Shown here: positions 52,108 to 62,286 of the stretch, piece after piece
How positions within the stretch are numbered: position 1 is the first letter of the stretch
Layout of the letters: the number at the start of each line of letters is the position of its first letter
Assembly (NCBI RefSeq): GCF_000219215.1
Contig: NC_015726.1
Location: 1,488,001-1,552,000, forward strand
Length of the DNA: 64,000 bases
Reading direction: 5' to 3'
Origin: Cupriavidus necator N-1
Lineage (GTDB): Bacteria > Pseudomonadota > Gammaproteobacteria > Burkholderiales > Burkholderiaceae
Notes under the pieces: generated by a model
Databases searched by the model: none
What the model saw: only the letters and a program-made list of their open reading frames with translations
Told to the model about the DNA's origin: nothing
Position numbers and translations under genes: made by a program

Positions 52108-53463
52108 ATGTCGAACGTGATTGAGAACCTCGGCAAGCTGGACCGCAAGGTGACCCTGGCCATCCCCAAGGCCGAAGTGGAGAAGGAAAAGCAGGAGCGC
52201 CTGGTTCGCCTGTCGAAGACCGTGAAGATGTCGGGCTTCCGTCCGGGCAAGGTGCCGATGAAGATGGTCGAGAAGCAGTACGGCCAGCAGGTCGAGTTCG
52301 AAGTGCGCTTCGACAAGGCCGCACGCAAGTTCTTCGACATCACCAAGGAACAGGACGTCAAGGTTGCCGGCCAGCCCAAGTTCGAGATCAAGAACGAAGG
52401 CGTGGGCGAGGACGAAGTCGCCTTCGACGCCACCTTCGAGGTGTACCCGGAAGTGACCATCGGCGACCTGTCGGCTGCCGAAGTCACCCGCACGGGCACT
52501 GAAATCACCGATGCCGAAGTCGACAAGACCATCGACATCCTGCGCAAGCAGCGCGTGCACTACCACGCCCGCGGCGAAGCCGGCGAGCATGGCGACGGCG
52601 GTGCCGACGTCACCGCCCAGAACGGCGACCGCGTGACGCTGGACTTCGTCGGCAAGGTCGACGGTGAAGAGTTCGCCGGCGGCAAGGCCGAGGACTTCCC
52701 GTTCGTGCTGGGTGAAGGCCGCATGCTGCCCGAGTTCGAGCAGGCCGCGCTGGGCCTGAAGGTCGGCGAAAGCAAGACCTTCCCGCTGGCCTTCCCGGCC
52801 GACTACCACGGCAAGGAAGTGGCCGGCAAGACCGCCGAGTTCACCGTGACGCTGAAGAAGATCGAGTGGGCGCACCTGCCGGAAGTCAATGATGCCTTCG
52901 CCAAGTCGCTGGGCATTGCCGACGGCAGCGTCGACAAGATGCGCGCCGACATCCGCGAGAACCTCGAGCGCGAAGTGAAGCGCCGCACGCATTCCATGCT
53001 GAAGGACCAGGTCATGGAAGCGCTGCTGAAGGCCAGCGAGCTGGACGTGCCCAAGGCCCTGATCGAGCAGGACCAGGAACGCCTGGTGGAAATGGCCCGC
53101 CGCGACCTGGAGCAGCGTGGCATGCCCAACGCCAAGGACATGCCGATCCCGGCCGAGATGTTCGCGCAGCAGGCCGAGCGCCGCGTCAAGCTGGGCCTGA
53201 TCCTGGCCGAGATCGTCAAGGCCAACGGCCTGGAAGCCAAGGCTGACCAGATCAAGGCCGAGATCGAGGACTTCGCCAAGAGCTACGAAGACCCGAAGGA
53301 AGTCATGCGCTGGTACTACGGCGACCAGCAGCGCCTGGCCGAAATGGAAGCCTACGTGCTCGAAAACAACGTGGTAAATTTCGTGTGCGACAAGGCCAAG
53401 GTCACCGACAAGAAGGTGTCCTTCGAGGAACTCACCGCCGAAGGCAACCAGCAACAAGCCTGA
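52108..53463 (+). CDS. tig: Trigger factor
   Basis: A 451-residue ribosome-bound chaperone and prolyl isomerase. The N-terminal ribosome-docking domain contains the signature [17 protein letters not shown] at about residue 43-59. The FKBP-like PPIase domain spans about 170-260 ([20 protein letters not shown]...[16 protein letters not shown]). A long C-terminal helical cradle follows. It is the first gene of the tig-clpP-clpX-lon block found in most proteobacteria. A GC-rich stem without a U-run separates it from clpP. Confidence 0.97.
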   Translation: MSNVIENLGKLDRKVTLAIPKAEVEKEKQERLVRLSKTVKMSGFRPGKVPMKMVEKQYGQQVEFEVRFDKAARKFFDITKEQDVKVAGQPKFEIKNEGVGEDEVAFDATFEVYPEVTIGDLSAAEVTRTGTEITDAEVDKTIDILRKQRVHYHARGEAGEHGDGGADVTAQNGDRVTLDFVGKVDGEEFAGGKAEDFPFVLGEGRMLPEFEQAALGLKVGESKTFPLAFPADYHGKEVAGKTAEFTVTLKKIEWAHLPEVNDAFAKSLGIADGSVDKMRADIRENLEREVKRRTHSMLKDQVMEALLKASELDVPKALIEQDQERLVEMARRDLEQRGMPNAKDMPIPAEMFAQQAERRVKLGLILAEIVKANGLEAKADQIKAEIEDFAKSYEDPKEVMRWYYGDQQRLAEMEAYVLENNVVNFVCDKAKVTDKKVSFEELTAEGNQQQA

Positions 53464-53565
53464 GGCCGGAAGTGACCCGCAGCCCCGCGCCACGGCGTGG
53501 GGCGGGGCAACTTCCCGAGTTACCCCGGATGGCCTTGCGATCCGACGAATCCATGGAGAACATGC

Positions 53566-54216
53566 ATGACCCGCAATGATTTGCTTGACCGTCTCGCCAC
53601 CACGCAGGCTTCGGCACTGGAAACCCAGGGCCTGGGGCTGGTGCCGATGGTCGTCGAGCAGTCCGGCCGGGGCGAGCGCGCCTATGACATCTACTCGCGC
53701 CTGCTGAAGGAGCGCGTGGTGTTCATGGTGGGCGAGGTCAATGACCAGACCGCCAACCTGGTGGTGGCCCAGCTGCTGTTCCTCGAGAGCGAGAACCCCG
53801 ACAAGGACGTGTCGCTGTACATCAACTCGCCGGGCGGTTCCGTATCGGCGGGGCTGGCGATCTACGACACCATGCAGTTCATCAAGCCGGACGTGTCCAC
53901 GCTGTGCATGGGCATGGCGGCAAGCATGGGCGCGTTCCTGCTGGCGGCTGGCGCCAAGGGCAAGCGTTCGGCGTTGCCCAACTCGCGCATCATGATCCAC
54001 CAGCCGCTGGGCGGCGCGCGCGGCCAGGCCTCGGACATCGAGATCCAGGCGCGCGAGATCCTGTACCTGCGCGAGCGGCTCAACACCATCCTGTCCGAGG
54101 TGACGGGCCAGCCGGTCGAGAAGATTGCGCGCGACACCGATCGCGACAACTTCATGAGCGGCGACCAGGCGGTTGACTACGGCCTGATCGACAAGGTCCT
54201 CGCCCGTCGCGGCTGA
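53566..54216 (+). CDS. clpP: ATP-dependent Clp protease proteolytic subunit ClpP
   Basis: A 216-residue serine peptidase that forms a double heptameric ring. The catalytic triad is S120 ([10 protein letters not shown]), H145 ([10 protein letters not shown]) and D194 (RDTDRDNF), all intact. The Gly-rich ring loop SPGGSVSAG is at 88-96. The first 14-20 residues are probably processed. The start at 53566 follows GGAGA; an upstream in-frame ATG gives a longer protein without support. It works with ClpX encoded 230 bases downstream; a terminator separates them, so ClpX also has its own promoter. Confidence 0.96.
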   Translation: MTRNDLLDRLATTQASALETQGLGLVPMVVEQSGRGERAYDIYSRLLKERVVFMVGEVNDQTANLVVAQLLFLESENPDKDVSLYINSPGGSVSAGLAIYDTMQFIKPDVSTLCMGMAASMGAFLLAAGAKGKRSALPNSRIMIHQPLGGARGQASDIEIQAREILYLRERLNTILSEVTGQPVEKIARDTDRDNFMSGDQAVDYGLIDKVLARRG

Positions 54217-54295
54217 TGCAGCGGGCCGCCGTGGCGCAATCCGCAGCGGCGGCCGGCCAGGCTGGCAAGGGCTCAAATGGCGAAGGCTACACCGG

Positions 54296-54322
54296 AACGA
54301 GGCCCCGTGCCTCGTTTTTTGC
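54296..54322 (+). terminator. Rho-independent terminator after clpP
   Basis: 8-bp stem (AACGAGGC / GCCTCGTT) with a CCCGT loop and a T-run ending in TTTTTTGC. It ends the tig-clpP transcript before clpX. Confidence 0.85.
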
Positions 54323-54446
54323 TTTTGCCCCACAGCCGGGGGGAACCGCCGGTGGTGCCAATTGTTTTGGCGTATGATGCGTTGAAGCGTATCTCCGGGG
54401 AGCCTTTCGCCCCGCGGTGTGCGCACAGCAAAAGTGACTGATTCCT

Positions 54447-55724
<1,278 letters not shown>

Positions 55725-55782
55725 CGCGAGGGCTGCCAGACGTGGTAAGTGGTCGGGACCACACCGGCAGCTGGGCGGAAAG

Positions 55783-55813
55783 GCCGTTCGCGTAGAAGCG
55801 AGCGGCTTTTTTT
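55783..55813 (+). terminator. Rho-independent terminator after clpX
   Basis: 9-bp stem (GCCGTTCGC / GCGAGCGGC, one G-U pair) with a 6-base loop and seven Ts. Confidence 0.85.
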
Positions 55814-55897
55814 GTTTATTTCTACCGACGAGAGGGAGGAAACGCGGGTATGCTGTTTCAGAGGGGCCAGCAAGTGCAGGGAGCGGCATCTGCCTGC

Positions 55898-55934
55898 CTT
55901 GATGAATCGATTGGCACGTATCTTGTAATCGATT
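55898..55934 (+). promoter_or_regulatory. lon promoter region with two AATCGATT repeats
   Basis: CTTGAT at 55898 followed 12 bases on by ACGTATCT resembles the sigma-32 consensus (CTTGAA-N13-CCCCATNT) weakly. Palindromic AATCGATT octamers are at 55905-55912 and 55927-55934, 22 bases apart, two helical turns. Confidence 0.4.
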
Positions 55935-55976
55935 CGGGCGGCCCAATTTACGCCTTAAATGACTGACTTGGGGAAA

Positions 55977-58391
55977 ATGATGTCCGGAACACAACTCCTC
56001 CCGGCCGAGCCGATTCGCCTCCCACTGTTGCCGCTGCGCGACGTGGTGGTGTTTCCGCACATGGTGATCCCGCTGTTTGTGGGACGCCCGAAGTCCATCA
56101 AGGCGCTTGAGACTGCGATGGAGGCGGGCAAGAGCATCATGCTCGTGGCCCAGAAGACGGCGGCCAAGGACGAGCCGACCGCCGACGACCTGTACGAGGT
56201 CGGCTGCATCGCCAATATCCTGCAAATGCTGAAACTGCCCGACGGTACCGTGAAGGTGCTGGTCGAGGGTACCCAGCGCGCGAACATCCGCGAGGTGAGC
56301 GAGGACGAATCGCACTTCATGTGCGAAGCCGTGCCCGTGCCGCCCGCACCTGGCGAAAGCGCCGAGACCGAGGCCCTGCGCCGCGCGATCGTGTCGCAGT
56401 TCGACCAGTACGTGAAGCTCAACAAGAAGATCCCGCCTGAGATCCTGACTTCGCTGTCAGGGATCGACGAGGCAGGCCGCCTGGCGGACACCATCGCCGC
56501 GCACCTGCCGATCAAGCTCGAGCAGAAGCAGAAGATCCTGGAGATGGTCAATGTGACCGAACGCCTGGAAAGCCTGCTGTCGCAACTCGAGGGCGAGATC
56601 GACATCCTGCAGGTCGAAAAGCGCATCCGTGGCCGCGTCAAGCGCCAGATGGAGAAGAGCCAGCGCGAGTACTACCTGAACGAGCAGGTCAAGGCCATCC
56701 AGAAGGAACTGGGTGAGGGCGAAGAAGGCGCCGACCTGGAAGAACTCGACAAGCGCATCAAGGCTGCGCGCATGCCGAAGGAAGCCAAGAAGAAGGCCGA
56801 CGCCGAATTCAAGAAGCTCAAGCTGATGTCGCCGATGTCGGCCGAAGCCACCGTCGTGCGCAACTACATCGACACGCTGGTGAACCTGCCGTGGCGCAAG
56901 AAGAGCAAGGTCAACAACGACCTCGCCAACGCCGAGCGCGTGCTGGACGAAGACCACTACGGCCTGGAGAAGGTCAAGGAGCGCATTCTCGAGTACCTCG
57001 CAGTGCAACAGCGCGTGGACAAGGTGAAGGCGCCTATCCTCTGCCTGGTCGGGCCTCCCGGCGTGGGCAAGACCTCGCTCGGCCAGTCGGTGGCGCGCGC
57101 GACGAACCGCAAGTTCGTGCGCATGGCACTGGGTGGCGTGCGTGACGAGGCCGAGATCCGCGGCCACCGCAGGACTTACATCGGCTCGATGCCGGGCAAG
57201 ATCCTGCAGAGCCTGTCCAAGGTCGGCGTGCGCAATCCGCTCTTCCTGCTCGACGAGATCGACAAGATGGGCATGGACTTCCGCGGCGATCCGTCGTCGG
57301 CGCTGCTTGAGGTGCTGGACCCGGAACAGAACCACACGTTCCAGGACCACTACATCGAAGTGGACTTCGACCTGTCCGACGTGATGTTCGTGGCGACGTC
57401 GAACTCGCTCAACATCCCGCCGCCGCTGCTCGACCGTATGGAAGTGATCCGCCTGTCGGGTTACACCGAGGACGAGAAGGTCAATATCGCGCAGCGCTAC
57501 CTGCTGCCCAAGCAGATCAAGAACAACGGTCTGAAGGCAGGCGAGATCGAGGTTGCCGAAAGCGCGATCCGCGACATCATCCGCTACTACACGCGTGAAG
57601 CGGGGGTGCGTTCGCTGGAACGCGAGGTCTCCAAGATCGCGCGCAAGGTGGTCAAGCTGCTGCTGCTGAAGAAGGAGTCGGGCACGATCAAGGTCGATTC
57701 CGAGAACCTGGACAAATTCCTCGGCGTGCGCAAGTACGACTTCGGCCTGGCCGGCAAGGAAAACCAGGTGGGCCAGGTGACCGGCCTGGCGTGGACCGAG
57801 GTGGGCGGCGACCTGCTGACCATCGAAGCCGCGATCATGCCGGGCAAGGGCAACATCACGCGCACCGGTTCGCTGGGCGATGTGATGAAGGAGTCGGTCG
57901 AGGCCGCACGTTCGGTGGTGCGTTCGCGGGCACGCCGCCTGGGTATCACGGATGAGATGTTCGAGAAGCGTGACATCCACATCCACGTACCCGAAGGCGC
58001 CACGCCCAAGGACGGTCCGTCGGCAGGCGGTGCCATGACCACGGCGCTGGTGTCAGTGCTGACCGGCATCCCGGTGCGCGCGGATGTCGCCATGACCGGC
58101 GAGATCACGCTGCGCGGCGAGGTGCTGCCGATCGGCGGCCTCAAGGAGAAGCTGCTGGCGGCCCACCGCGGCGGCATCAAGCTGGTGCTGATCCCGGAGG
58201 AAAACGTCAAGGATCTGGCCGAGATCCCGGACAACGTGAAGAACGCCATCGAGATCGTGCCGGTCCGCTGGATCGACAAGGTGCTGGAACTGGCGCTCGA
58301 GCGCAAGCCCGAGCCGCTGCCGGAAGAAGACGCCAAGCCCGCCGAAGTGGCGGACAAGGCCACGGCCAAGGTTGAGCGTCTGCATCACTGA
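55977..58391 (+). CDS. lon: ATP-dependent protease Lon
   Basis: An 804-residue AAA+ serine-lysine protease that degrades misfolded and regulatory proteins. The N-terminal LAN domain begins with [23 protein letters not shown]. Walker [12 protein letters not shown] is at about 357; Walker B is in [10 protein letters not shown]. The catalytic dyad is S682 (KDGPSAGG) and K725 (IGGLKEKLL). Two ATGs, at 55977 and 55980, both follow TTGGGGAA; the second is often the annotated start. It follows clpX after a 252-base spacer holding a terminator and a promoter. Confidence 0.97.
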   Translation: MMSGTQLLPAEPIRLPLLPLRDVVVFPHMVIPLFVGRPKSIKALETAMEAGKSIMLVAQKTAAKDEPTADDLYEVGCIANILQMLKLPDGTVKVLVEGTQRANIREVSEDESHFMCEAVPVPPAPGESAETEALRRAIVSQFDQYVKLNKKIPPEILTSLSGIDEAGRLADTIAAHLPIKLEQKQKILEMVNVTERLESLLSQLEGEIDILQVEKRIRGRVKRQMEKSQREYYLNEQVKAIQKELGEGEEGADLEELDKRIKAARMPKEAKKKADAEFKKLKLMSPMSAEATVVRNYIDTLVNLPWRKKSKVNNDLANAERVLDEDHYGLEKVKERILEYLAVQQRVDKVKAPILCLVGPPGVGKTSLGQSVARATNRKFVRMALGGVRDEAEIRGHRRTYIGSMPGKILQSLSKVGVRNPLFLLDEIDKMGMDFRGDPSSALLEVLDPEQNHTFQDHYIEVDFDLSDVMFVATSNSLNIPPPLLDRMEVIRLSGYTEDEKVNIAQRYLLPKQIKNNGLKAGEIEVAESAIRDIIRYYTREAGVRSLEREVSKIARKVVKLLLLKKESGTIKVDSENLDKFLGVRKYDFGLAGKENQVGQVTGLAWTEVGGDLLTIEAAIMPGKGNITRTGSLGDVMKESVEAARSVVRSRARRLGITDEMFEKRDIHIHVPEGATPKDGPSAGGAMTTALVSVLTGIPVRADVAMTGEITLRGEVLPIGGLKEKLLAAHRGGIKLVLIPEENVKDLAEIPDNVKNAIEIVPVRWIDKVLELALERKPEPLPEEDAKPAEVADKATAKVERLHH

Positions 58392-58413
58392 CACAGCTTT
58401 GGCCGCATGAAGA

Positions 58414-58451
58414 AACGCCGCAGGGCAGTGATGCCCGGCGGCGTTTTTTTT
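58414..58451 (+). terminator. Rho-independent terminator after lon
   Basis: 8-bp outer stem (AACGCCGC / GCGGCGTT) with an inner 5-bp stem (GGGCA / TGCCC) and a long T-run. Confidence 0.9.
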
Positions 58452-58464
58452 GCGCGCGCAGGTC

Positions 58465-58494
58465 TTGGCAAACTGAAATCACCTGTATTACACT
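58465..58494 (+). promoter_or_regulatory. Promoter for the tRNA-Val/tRNA-Asp genes
   Basis: TTGGCA and TACACT hexamers with an 18-base spacer, 89 bases upstream of tRNA-Val. The GC-rich discriminator right after the -10 is typical of stable RNA promoters. Confidence 0.5.
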
Positions 58495-58582
58495 TGCGCC
58501 CTCGCAACGCAAACCACGGCAACTGCCGCGAGGTGCGGAGCGATCAGCAAGTTGCAGGCAGCCAGCCTGCGATGGTCGAGCG

Positions 58583-58657
58583 GGTGCTTAGCTCAGTTGG
58601 TAGAGCGGCGCCCTTACAAGGCGTAGGTCGGGGGTTCGAGCCCCTCAGCACCCACCA
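58583..58657 (+). tRNA. tRNA-Val (anticodon UAC)
   Basis: A 75-base gene with encoded CCA. The acceptor stem GGGTGCT pairs with AGCACCC; the anticodon loop CTTACAA in GCGCC-GGCGT gives UAC, valine. D and T loops are normal (AGTTGGTA; GGTTCGAGCC). Confidence 0.95.
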
Positions 58658-58705
58658 CTCTCCATCGCAAGGACATGGGCATCGCCGGCAGCAGGCGCCG
58701 ACACA

Positions 58706-58782
58706 GGAGTGGTAGTTCAGTCGGTTAGAATACCGGCCTGTCACGCCGGGGGTCGCGGGTTCGAGTCCCGTCCACTCCGCCA
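58706..58782 (+). tRNA. tRNA-Asp (anticodon GUC)
   Basis: A 77-base gene with encoded CCA. The acceptor stem GGAGTGG pairs with CCACTCC; the anticodon loop CTGTCAC between CCGGC and GCCGG gives GUC, aspartate. It follows tRNA-Val by 48 bases and is probably on the same transcript. Confidence 0.95.
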
Positions 58783-58790
58783 GTTTTGTT

Positions 58791-58818
58791 GAAAACGCCC
58801 GCGTCTGCGGGCGTTTTC
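58791..58818 (+). terminator. Rho-independent terminator after tRNA-Asp
   Basis: Perfect 12-bp stem (GAAAACGCCCGC / GCGGGCGTTTTC) with a 4-base GTCT loop; T-rich on the 3' side. Confidence 0.9.
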
Positions 58819-58871
58819 ATTTGCTCCCCATGTTTCCCACCCTCCACAAAGGGTGCGTGCCCAGCGGCTCC

Positions 58872-58880
58872 TGCTAGAAT
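58872..58880 (+). promoter_or_regulatory. Extended -10 promoter for ppiD
   Basis: TGC-TAGAAT, 43-51 bases upstream of the ppiD ATG, after the tRNA terminator. No -35 of quality. Confidence 0.45.
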
Positions 58881-58922
58881 CGTGGAGTTTGTCTTTCGTG
58901 CCAATCCACTACCCGAATCCGC

Positions 58923-60857
58923 ATGCTTGATTTCGTACGCAACAACCGGCGCCTGATGCTCTTGCTGCTGCTGGTGCTTGTTTTCCCGTCGTTCGTGTTC
59001 TTCGGCGTGGAAAGCTATTCGCGCTTCATGGACAGCTCGCACGATGCCGCCAAGGTCGATGGCCGCGCCATCAGCGTGCAGGAAATCGACAACGTCGTGC
59101 GCGACCAGAGCGAACGCGCGCGCCAGATCCTTGGCGCCAGCTATGACCCGCGCCAGTTCGAAGGCCCGGACGCACGCAAGGCCGTGCTGGACCAGCTGAT
59201 TCTGCAACGCGTGATGGCCAGTGCCGTGGCGCGTGAGCACCTGACCGTGTCCGACGCCAAGCTGCTCGAGGAAATCAGCAACCTGCCGGCGATCGCGCAA
59301 CTGCCGCGCACCAAGGACGGCAAGGTCGACGACAAGGCCTACCTGCAGCTGCTGCAGTCGCAGGGCATGACGCCCGAGCAGTTCGATGCCCGCATGCGCT
59401 TCGAACTGGCCACGCAGCAACTGGGCGCATCGGTCGCCGCGACGGCCTTCGTGCCCAAGTCGCTGCTCGATCGCCTGATCGCCGTGCGCGACCAGCAGCG
59501 CGACGTGCAGGCGCTGCTCTTCAAGCCGGCCGCCTACACCGCCAAGGTGCAGCCCGATGCGGCCGCGCTGAAGGCCTACTACGACAGCCACCAGCAGGCC
59601 TTCTCGGTGCCGGAACAAGCCAAGGTCGAGTACCTGTTGCTGTCGGGCGAGGCCCTGGCCGCGACGCAGGCGGTCACGCCCGAAGAGCTGAAGTCCTACT
59701 ACGACAGCAATATCGCGCGCTTCCGCATCGACGAGCAGCGCCGCGCCAGCCATATACTGATCAGCGCGCCGAAGGAGGCGCCGGCCGCCCAGCGCCAGGC
59801 CGCGAAGGACAAGGCCACCAAGCTGCTGGAGGACCTGCGCAAGCACCCTGACACCTTCGCCGACGTGGCGCGCAAGAACTCGCAGGACCCGGGCTCGGCC
59901 GGCAAGGGCGGCGACCTGGGCTTCATGGGCCGCGGCGCGCTGGTCAAGCCGTTCGAGGACGCCATGTACGCGCTCAAGGATGGCCAGGTCAGCGACGTGG
60001 TGGAAACCGACTACGGCTACCACATCATCAAGCTGACCGGCATCAAGCCCGCCGAGACCAAGCCGCTGGAAGCCGTGCGCACGGAACTGGAAGCGGAGCT
60101 GCGCAAGCAGTTCGCCGACAAGAAGTTTGCCGAGCAGGCCGATGCCTTCGGCAATACCGTGTATGAGCAGGCAGACAGCCTCAAGGCTGCCGCCGACAAG
60201 TTCAAGCTGACCATCCAGACCGCCGACAACGTCACGCGCCAGCCGAACCCGGCGCTGGGCGCGCAGAGCCCGCTCAACAACGACAAGCTGCTCAAGGCGC
60301 TGTTCAGCGACGACGCGATCAAGAACAAGCGCAACACCGAGGCCGTCCAGGTGGGCCCGAACACGCTGGTGGCCGCGCGCATCGTCGAGTATCGCCCGGC
60401 GGCCGTGCGCAAGTTCGAGGAAGTCGAAGCCAAGGTGCGTGAGGGCTATATCGCCCAGCAGGCGGCCGAACTGGCGCGCAAGGACGGCGAGGCTCGCCTT
60501 GCTGCGCTGAAGAAGGCAGACAGCGCCGACGGCTTTGGCGCGGTGCGGACCGTGTCGCGCGCGAAGGCCGAGGGCATTGCGCCGCAGGCTGTGGAAGCGG
60601 TGATGCGTGCCGATGCGGCCAAGCTGCCGGCGGTGGTTGGTGTCGACCTGGGGGCCGAAGGCTATGCGGTCTATCGCATCACCAAGGTGAGCCAGCCGGC
60701 GCAAGGCAATCCGGCCCAGCGCCAGGCCGAAGCGCAGCAGCTGTCGCAACTGGCCGGCCAGACCGACCTGCAGGCCTTCTATGAAAGCCTGAAGGCCCGC
60801 TCCAAGGTCAAGATGCTGACGCCGGTGGGCGCCACGCAGGCGCAAGGCGCCGAGTAA
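58923..60857 (+). CDS. ppiD: Periplasmic folding chaperone / peptidyl-prolyl isomerase PpiD
   Basis: A 644-residue inner-membrane-anchored chaperone for newly exported outer-membrane and periplasmic proteins. A single N-terminal anchor (LMLLLLLVLVFPSFVFFGV, about residues 11-30) is followed by a SurA_N-like helical domain and a parvulin domain at about 270-370. The parvulin pattern ASHILISAPK ... NSQDPGSAGKGGDLGFMGRGALVKPFEDA ... GYHIIKLTG is well conserved. A second, degenerate region follows. Length is close to the E. coli protein (623). It is monocistronic. Confidence 0.93.
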   Translation: MLDFVRNNRRLMLLLLLVLVFPSFVFFGVESYSRFMDSSHDAAKVDGRAISVQEIDNVVRDQSERARQILGASYDPRQFEGPDARKAVLDQLILQRVMASAVAREHLTVSDAKLLEEISNLPAIAQLPRTKDGKVDDKAYLQLLQSQGMTPEQFDARMRFELATQQLGASVAATAFVPKSLLDRLIAVRDQQRDVQALLFKPAAYTAKVQPDAAALKAYYDSHQQAFSVPEQAKVEYLLLSGEALAATQAVTPEELKSYYDSNIARFRIDEQRRASHILISAPKEAPAAQRQAAKDKATKLLEDLRKHPDTFADVARKNSQDPGSAGKGGDLGFMGRGALVKPFEDAMYALKDGQVSDVVETDYGYHIIKLTGIKPAETKPLEAVRTELEAELRKQFADKKFAEQADAFGNTVYEQADSLKAAADKFKLTIQTADNVTRQPNPALGAQSPLNNDKLLKALFSDDAIKNKRNTEAVQVGPNTLVAARIVEYRPAAVRKFEEVEAKVREGYIAQQAAELARKDGEARLAALKKADSADGFGAVRTVSRAKAEGIAPQAVEAVMRADAAKLPAVVGVDLGAEGYAVYRITKVSQPAQGNPAQRQAEAQQLSQLAGQTDLQAFYESLKARSKVKMLTPVGATQAQGAE

Positions 60858-60896
60858 GCGCCAGATCAGCCCCGGCAGCCTCGCTGCCAGCAAGGA

Positions 60897-60924
60897 CCCC
60901 TGCCAGGCGGCAGGGGTTTTTTTT
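60897..60924 (+). terminator. Rho-independent terminator after ppiD
   Basis: Perfect 8-bp stem (CCCCTGCC / GGCAGGGG), 4-base loop and eight Ts. It separates ppiD from the convergent esterase gene. Confidence 0.9.
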
Positions 60925-60932
60925 CTTTGTTC

Positions 60933-61589
60933 TTACTTCGCGCCGCTGCGCCTGAGCATCGGCTTGAGTTGCGGCCACACCGTATCGAGCAGGGCTGGCT
61001 GTGCCGCGGCGGTCGGGTGGATGCGGTCGGGCTGGAACCAGTCCTGCCGCGTGATGACCTTGTCGAGGAAGAACGGCACCAGCCGCACCTTGTATTCGCT
61101 AGCCAGCTTCGGATACAGCGAGACGAACTTCTCGGTGTAGTCCTGCCCGTAGTTGGGCGGGATGCGCATGCCGATCAGCAGCACGCCCGCGCCGGCCGTC
61201 TGTGCCGTGGTGACGATGTTGCGCAGGTTGGCCTCGGTGGTCTGCAGCGGCAATCCGCGCAGCGCATCGTTGGCGCCAAGCTCCACCACCACGATGGCCG
61301 GGCGGTGCCGCGACAGCAGCTCCGGCAGCCGCGTCTTGCCGCCGATGGTGGTCTCGCCGCTGATGCTGGCATTGACAACGCTATAATCGAAGCGCTCCTG
61401 CCGCAGGCGCTCCTGCAGCAGCGTGACCCAGCCCGCGCCGCGCGTGATGCCGTACTCGGCGGAGAGGCTGTCGCCAAGCACCAGCAGTGCCGGCGCCGCG
61501 GCCTGGGCTGAGGCCCCGGCCGATAACGTCAGTGCCGTGCCGGTTGCCAGCAGCAGCCGGCGCCATTTGCCTCGGATCCCAATATCCAT
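60933..61589 (-). CDS. tesA: Exported arylesterase / lysophospholipase (TesA-like GDSL hydrolase)
   Basis: A 218-residue SGNH hydrolase. A Sec signal (RRLLLATGTALTLSAGASAQA) leads into block I LLVLGDSLSAEYG with nucleophile S41. Block III GAND is in VELGANDALRG, and block V D188-x-x-H191 is in PDRIHPTAAAQ, so the catalytic set is complete. E. coli TesA is a periplasmic thioesterase/protease/lysophospholipase. The gene is divergent from the YbbA-like ATPase, as tesA-ybbA are in E. coli. The chosen start overlaps the ybbA start by two bases; a start 12 bases upstream is an alternative. Confidence 0.88.
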   Translation of the reverse strand: MDIGIRGKWRRLLLATGTALTLSAGASAQAAAPALLVLGDSLSAEYGITRGAGWVTLLQERLRQERFDYSVVNASISGETTIGGKTRLPELLSRHRPAIVVVELGANDALRGLPLQTTEANLRNIVTTAQTAGAGVLLIGMRIPPNYGQDYTEKFVSLYPKLASEYKVRLVPFFLDKVITRQDWFQPDRIHPTAAAQPALLDTVWPQLKPMLRRSGAK

Positions 61590-62286
61590 GTCTTCTTCCA
61601 TTCTCGCTGTCGAGTCCCTCGGAAAGACCGTTGCCGACACGACCGGTTCGCTGACGATTTTGCACGACGTGACCTTTTCCGTCACGCCGGGCGAAACGCT
61701 CGCCATCGTGGGGGCGTCCGGCTCGGGCAAGTCGACGCTGCTCGGGCTGCTGGCGGGGCTGGACCTGCCCAGTACGGGCACGGTACGGCTGCACGACCAG
61801 GACCTGTTCGCGCTGGACGAGGACCAGCGCGCCGCGGTGCGGGGCCGCCATGTCGGCTTTGTGTTCCAGTCGTTCCAGCTGGTCGGCCACCTGACTGCGC
61901 TGGAGAACGTGATGCTGCCGCTGGAGCTGCGCGGCGAAACGTCGCAGGTGCGCGAGCGCGCCCTGGACATGCTGCAGCGTGTGGGCCTGGGCGCGCGGCT
62001 GGGGCACTATCCGCGCACGCTGTCGGGCGGCGAGCAGCAACGCGTGGCGCTGGCGCGCGCGTTCGTGGCGCGCCCGGACATCCTGTTTGCCGACGAGCCC
62101 ACCGGCAGCCTCGATACCGCCACAGGCGAAGCCGTGATCGGGCTGATGTTCGAGCTTAACCGCGATGCCGGCTCCACGCTGGTGCTGGTCACGCATGACC
62201 GCTCGGTGGCGGCGCGCTGTGGCCGCATCCTGACCATCGACGCCGGCCGCGTGGCCAGCGATGAATGGATGGGCGCGGAGGTCTAG
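61588..62286 (+). CDS. ybbA: ABC transporter ATP-binding protein (YbbA-like, LolD/MacB class)
   Basis: A 232-residue ATPase. Walker [18 protein letters not shown] is at about residue 42, the Q-loop [18 protein letters not shown], signature [15 protein letters not shown], Walker [13 protein letters not shown] and the H-loop TH in LVTHDRS. In E. coli the equivalent gene is followed by its permease ybbP; here it is followed at once by convergent pgi, so its partner permease is absent from this spot. The start is 61588, sharing bases with the divergent esterase start. Function is unknown; members of the class extract lipids or export substrates. Confidence 0.87.
   Translation: MSSSILAVESLGKTVADTTGSLTILHDVTFSVTPGETLAIVGASGSGKSTLLGLLAGLDLPSTGTVRLHDQDLFALDEDQRAAVRGRHVGFVFQSFQLVGHLTALENVMLPLELRGETSQVRERALDMLQRVGLGARLGHYPRTLSGGEQQRVALARAFVARPDILFADEPTGSLDTATGEAVIGLMFELNRDAGSTLVLVTHDRSVAARCGRILTIDAGRVASDEWMGAEV

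Noticed and set aside
53480..53510. Terminator between tig and clpP
   Set aside because: The GCCCCGC/GCGGGGC stem has no U-run and tig-clpP are usually co-transcribed.
58583..58782. tRNA-Val/tRNA-Asp as an integration site of a mobile element
   Set aside because: No integrase, no repeat of the tRNA 3' end nearby, and the flanks (lon, ppiD) are normal core genes. The same applies to tRNA-Leu at 48171.
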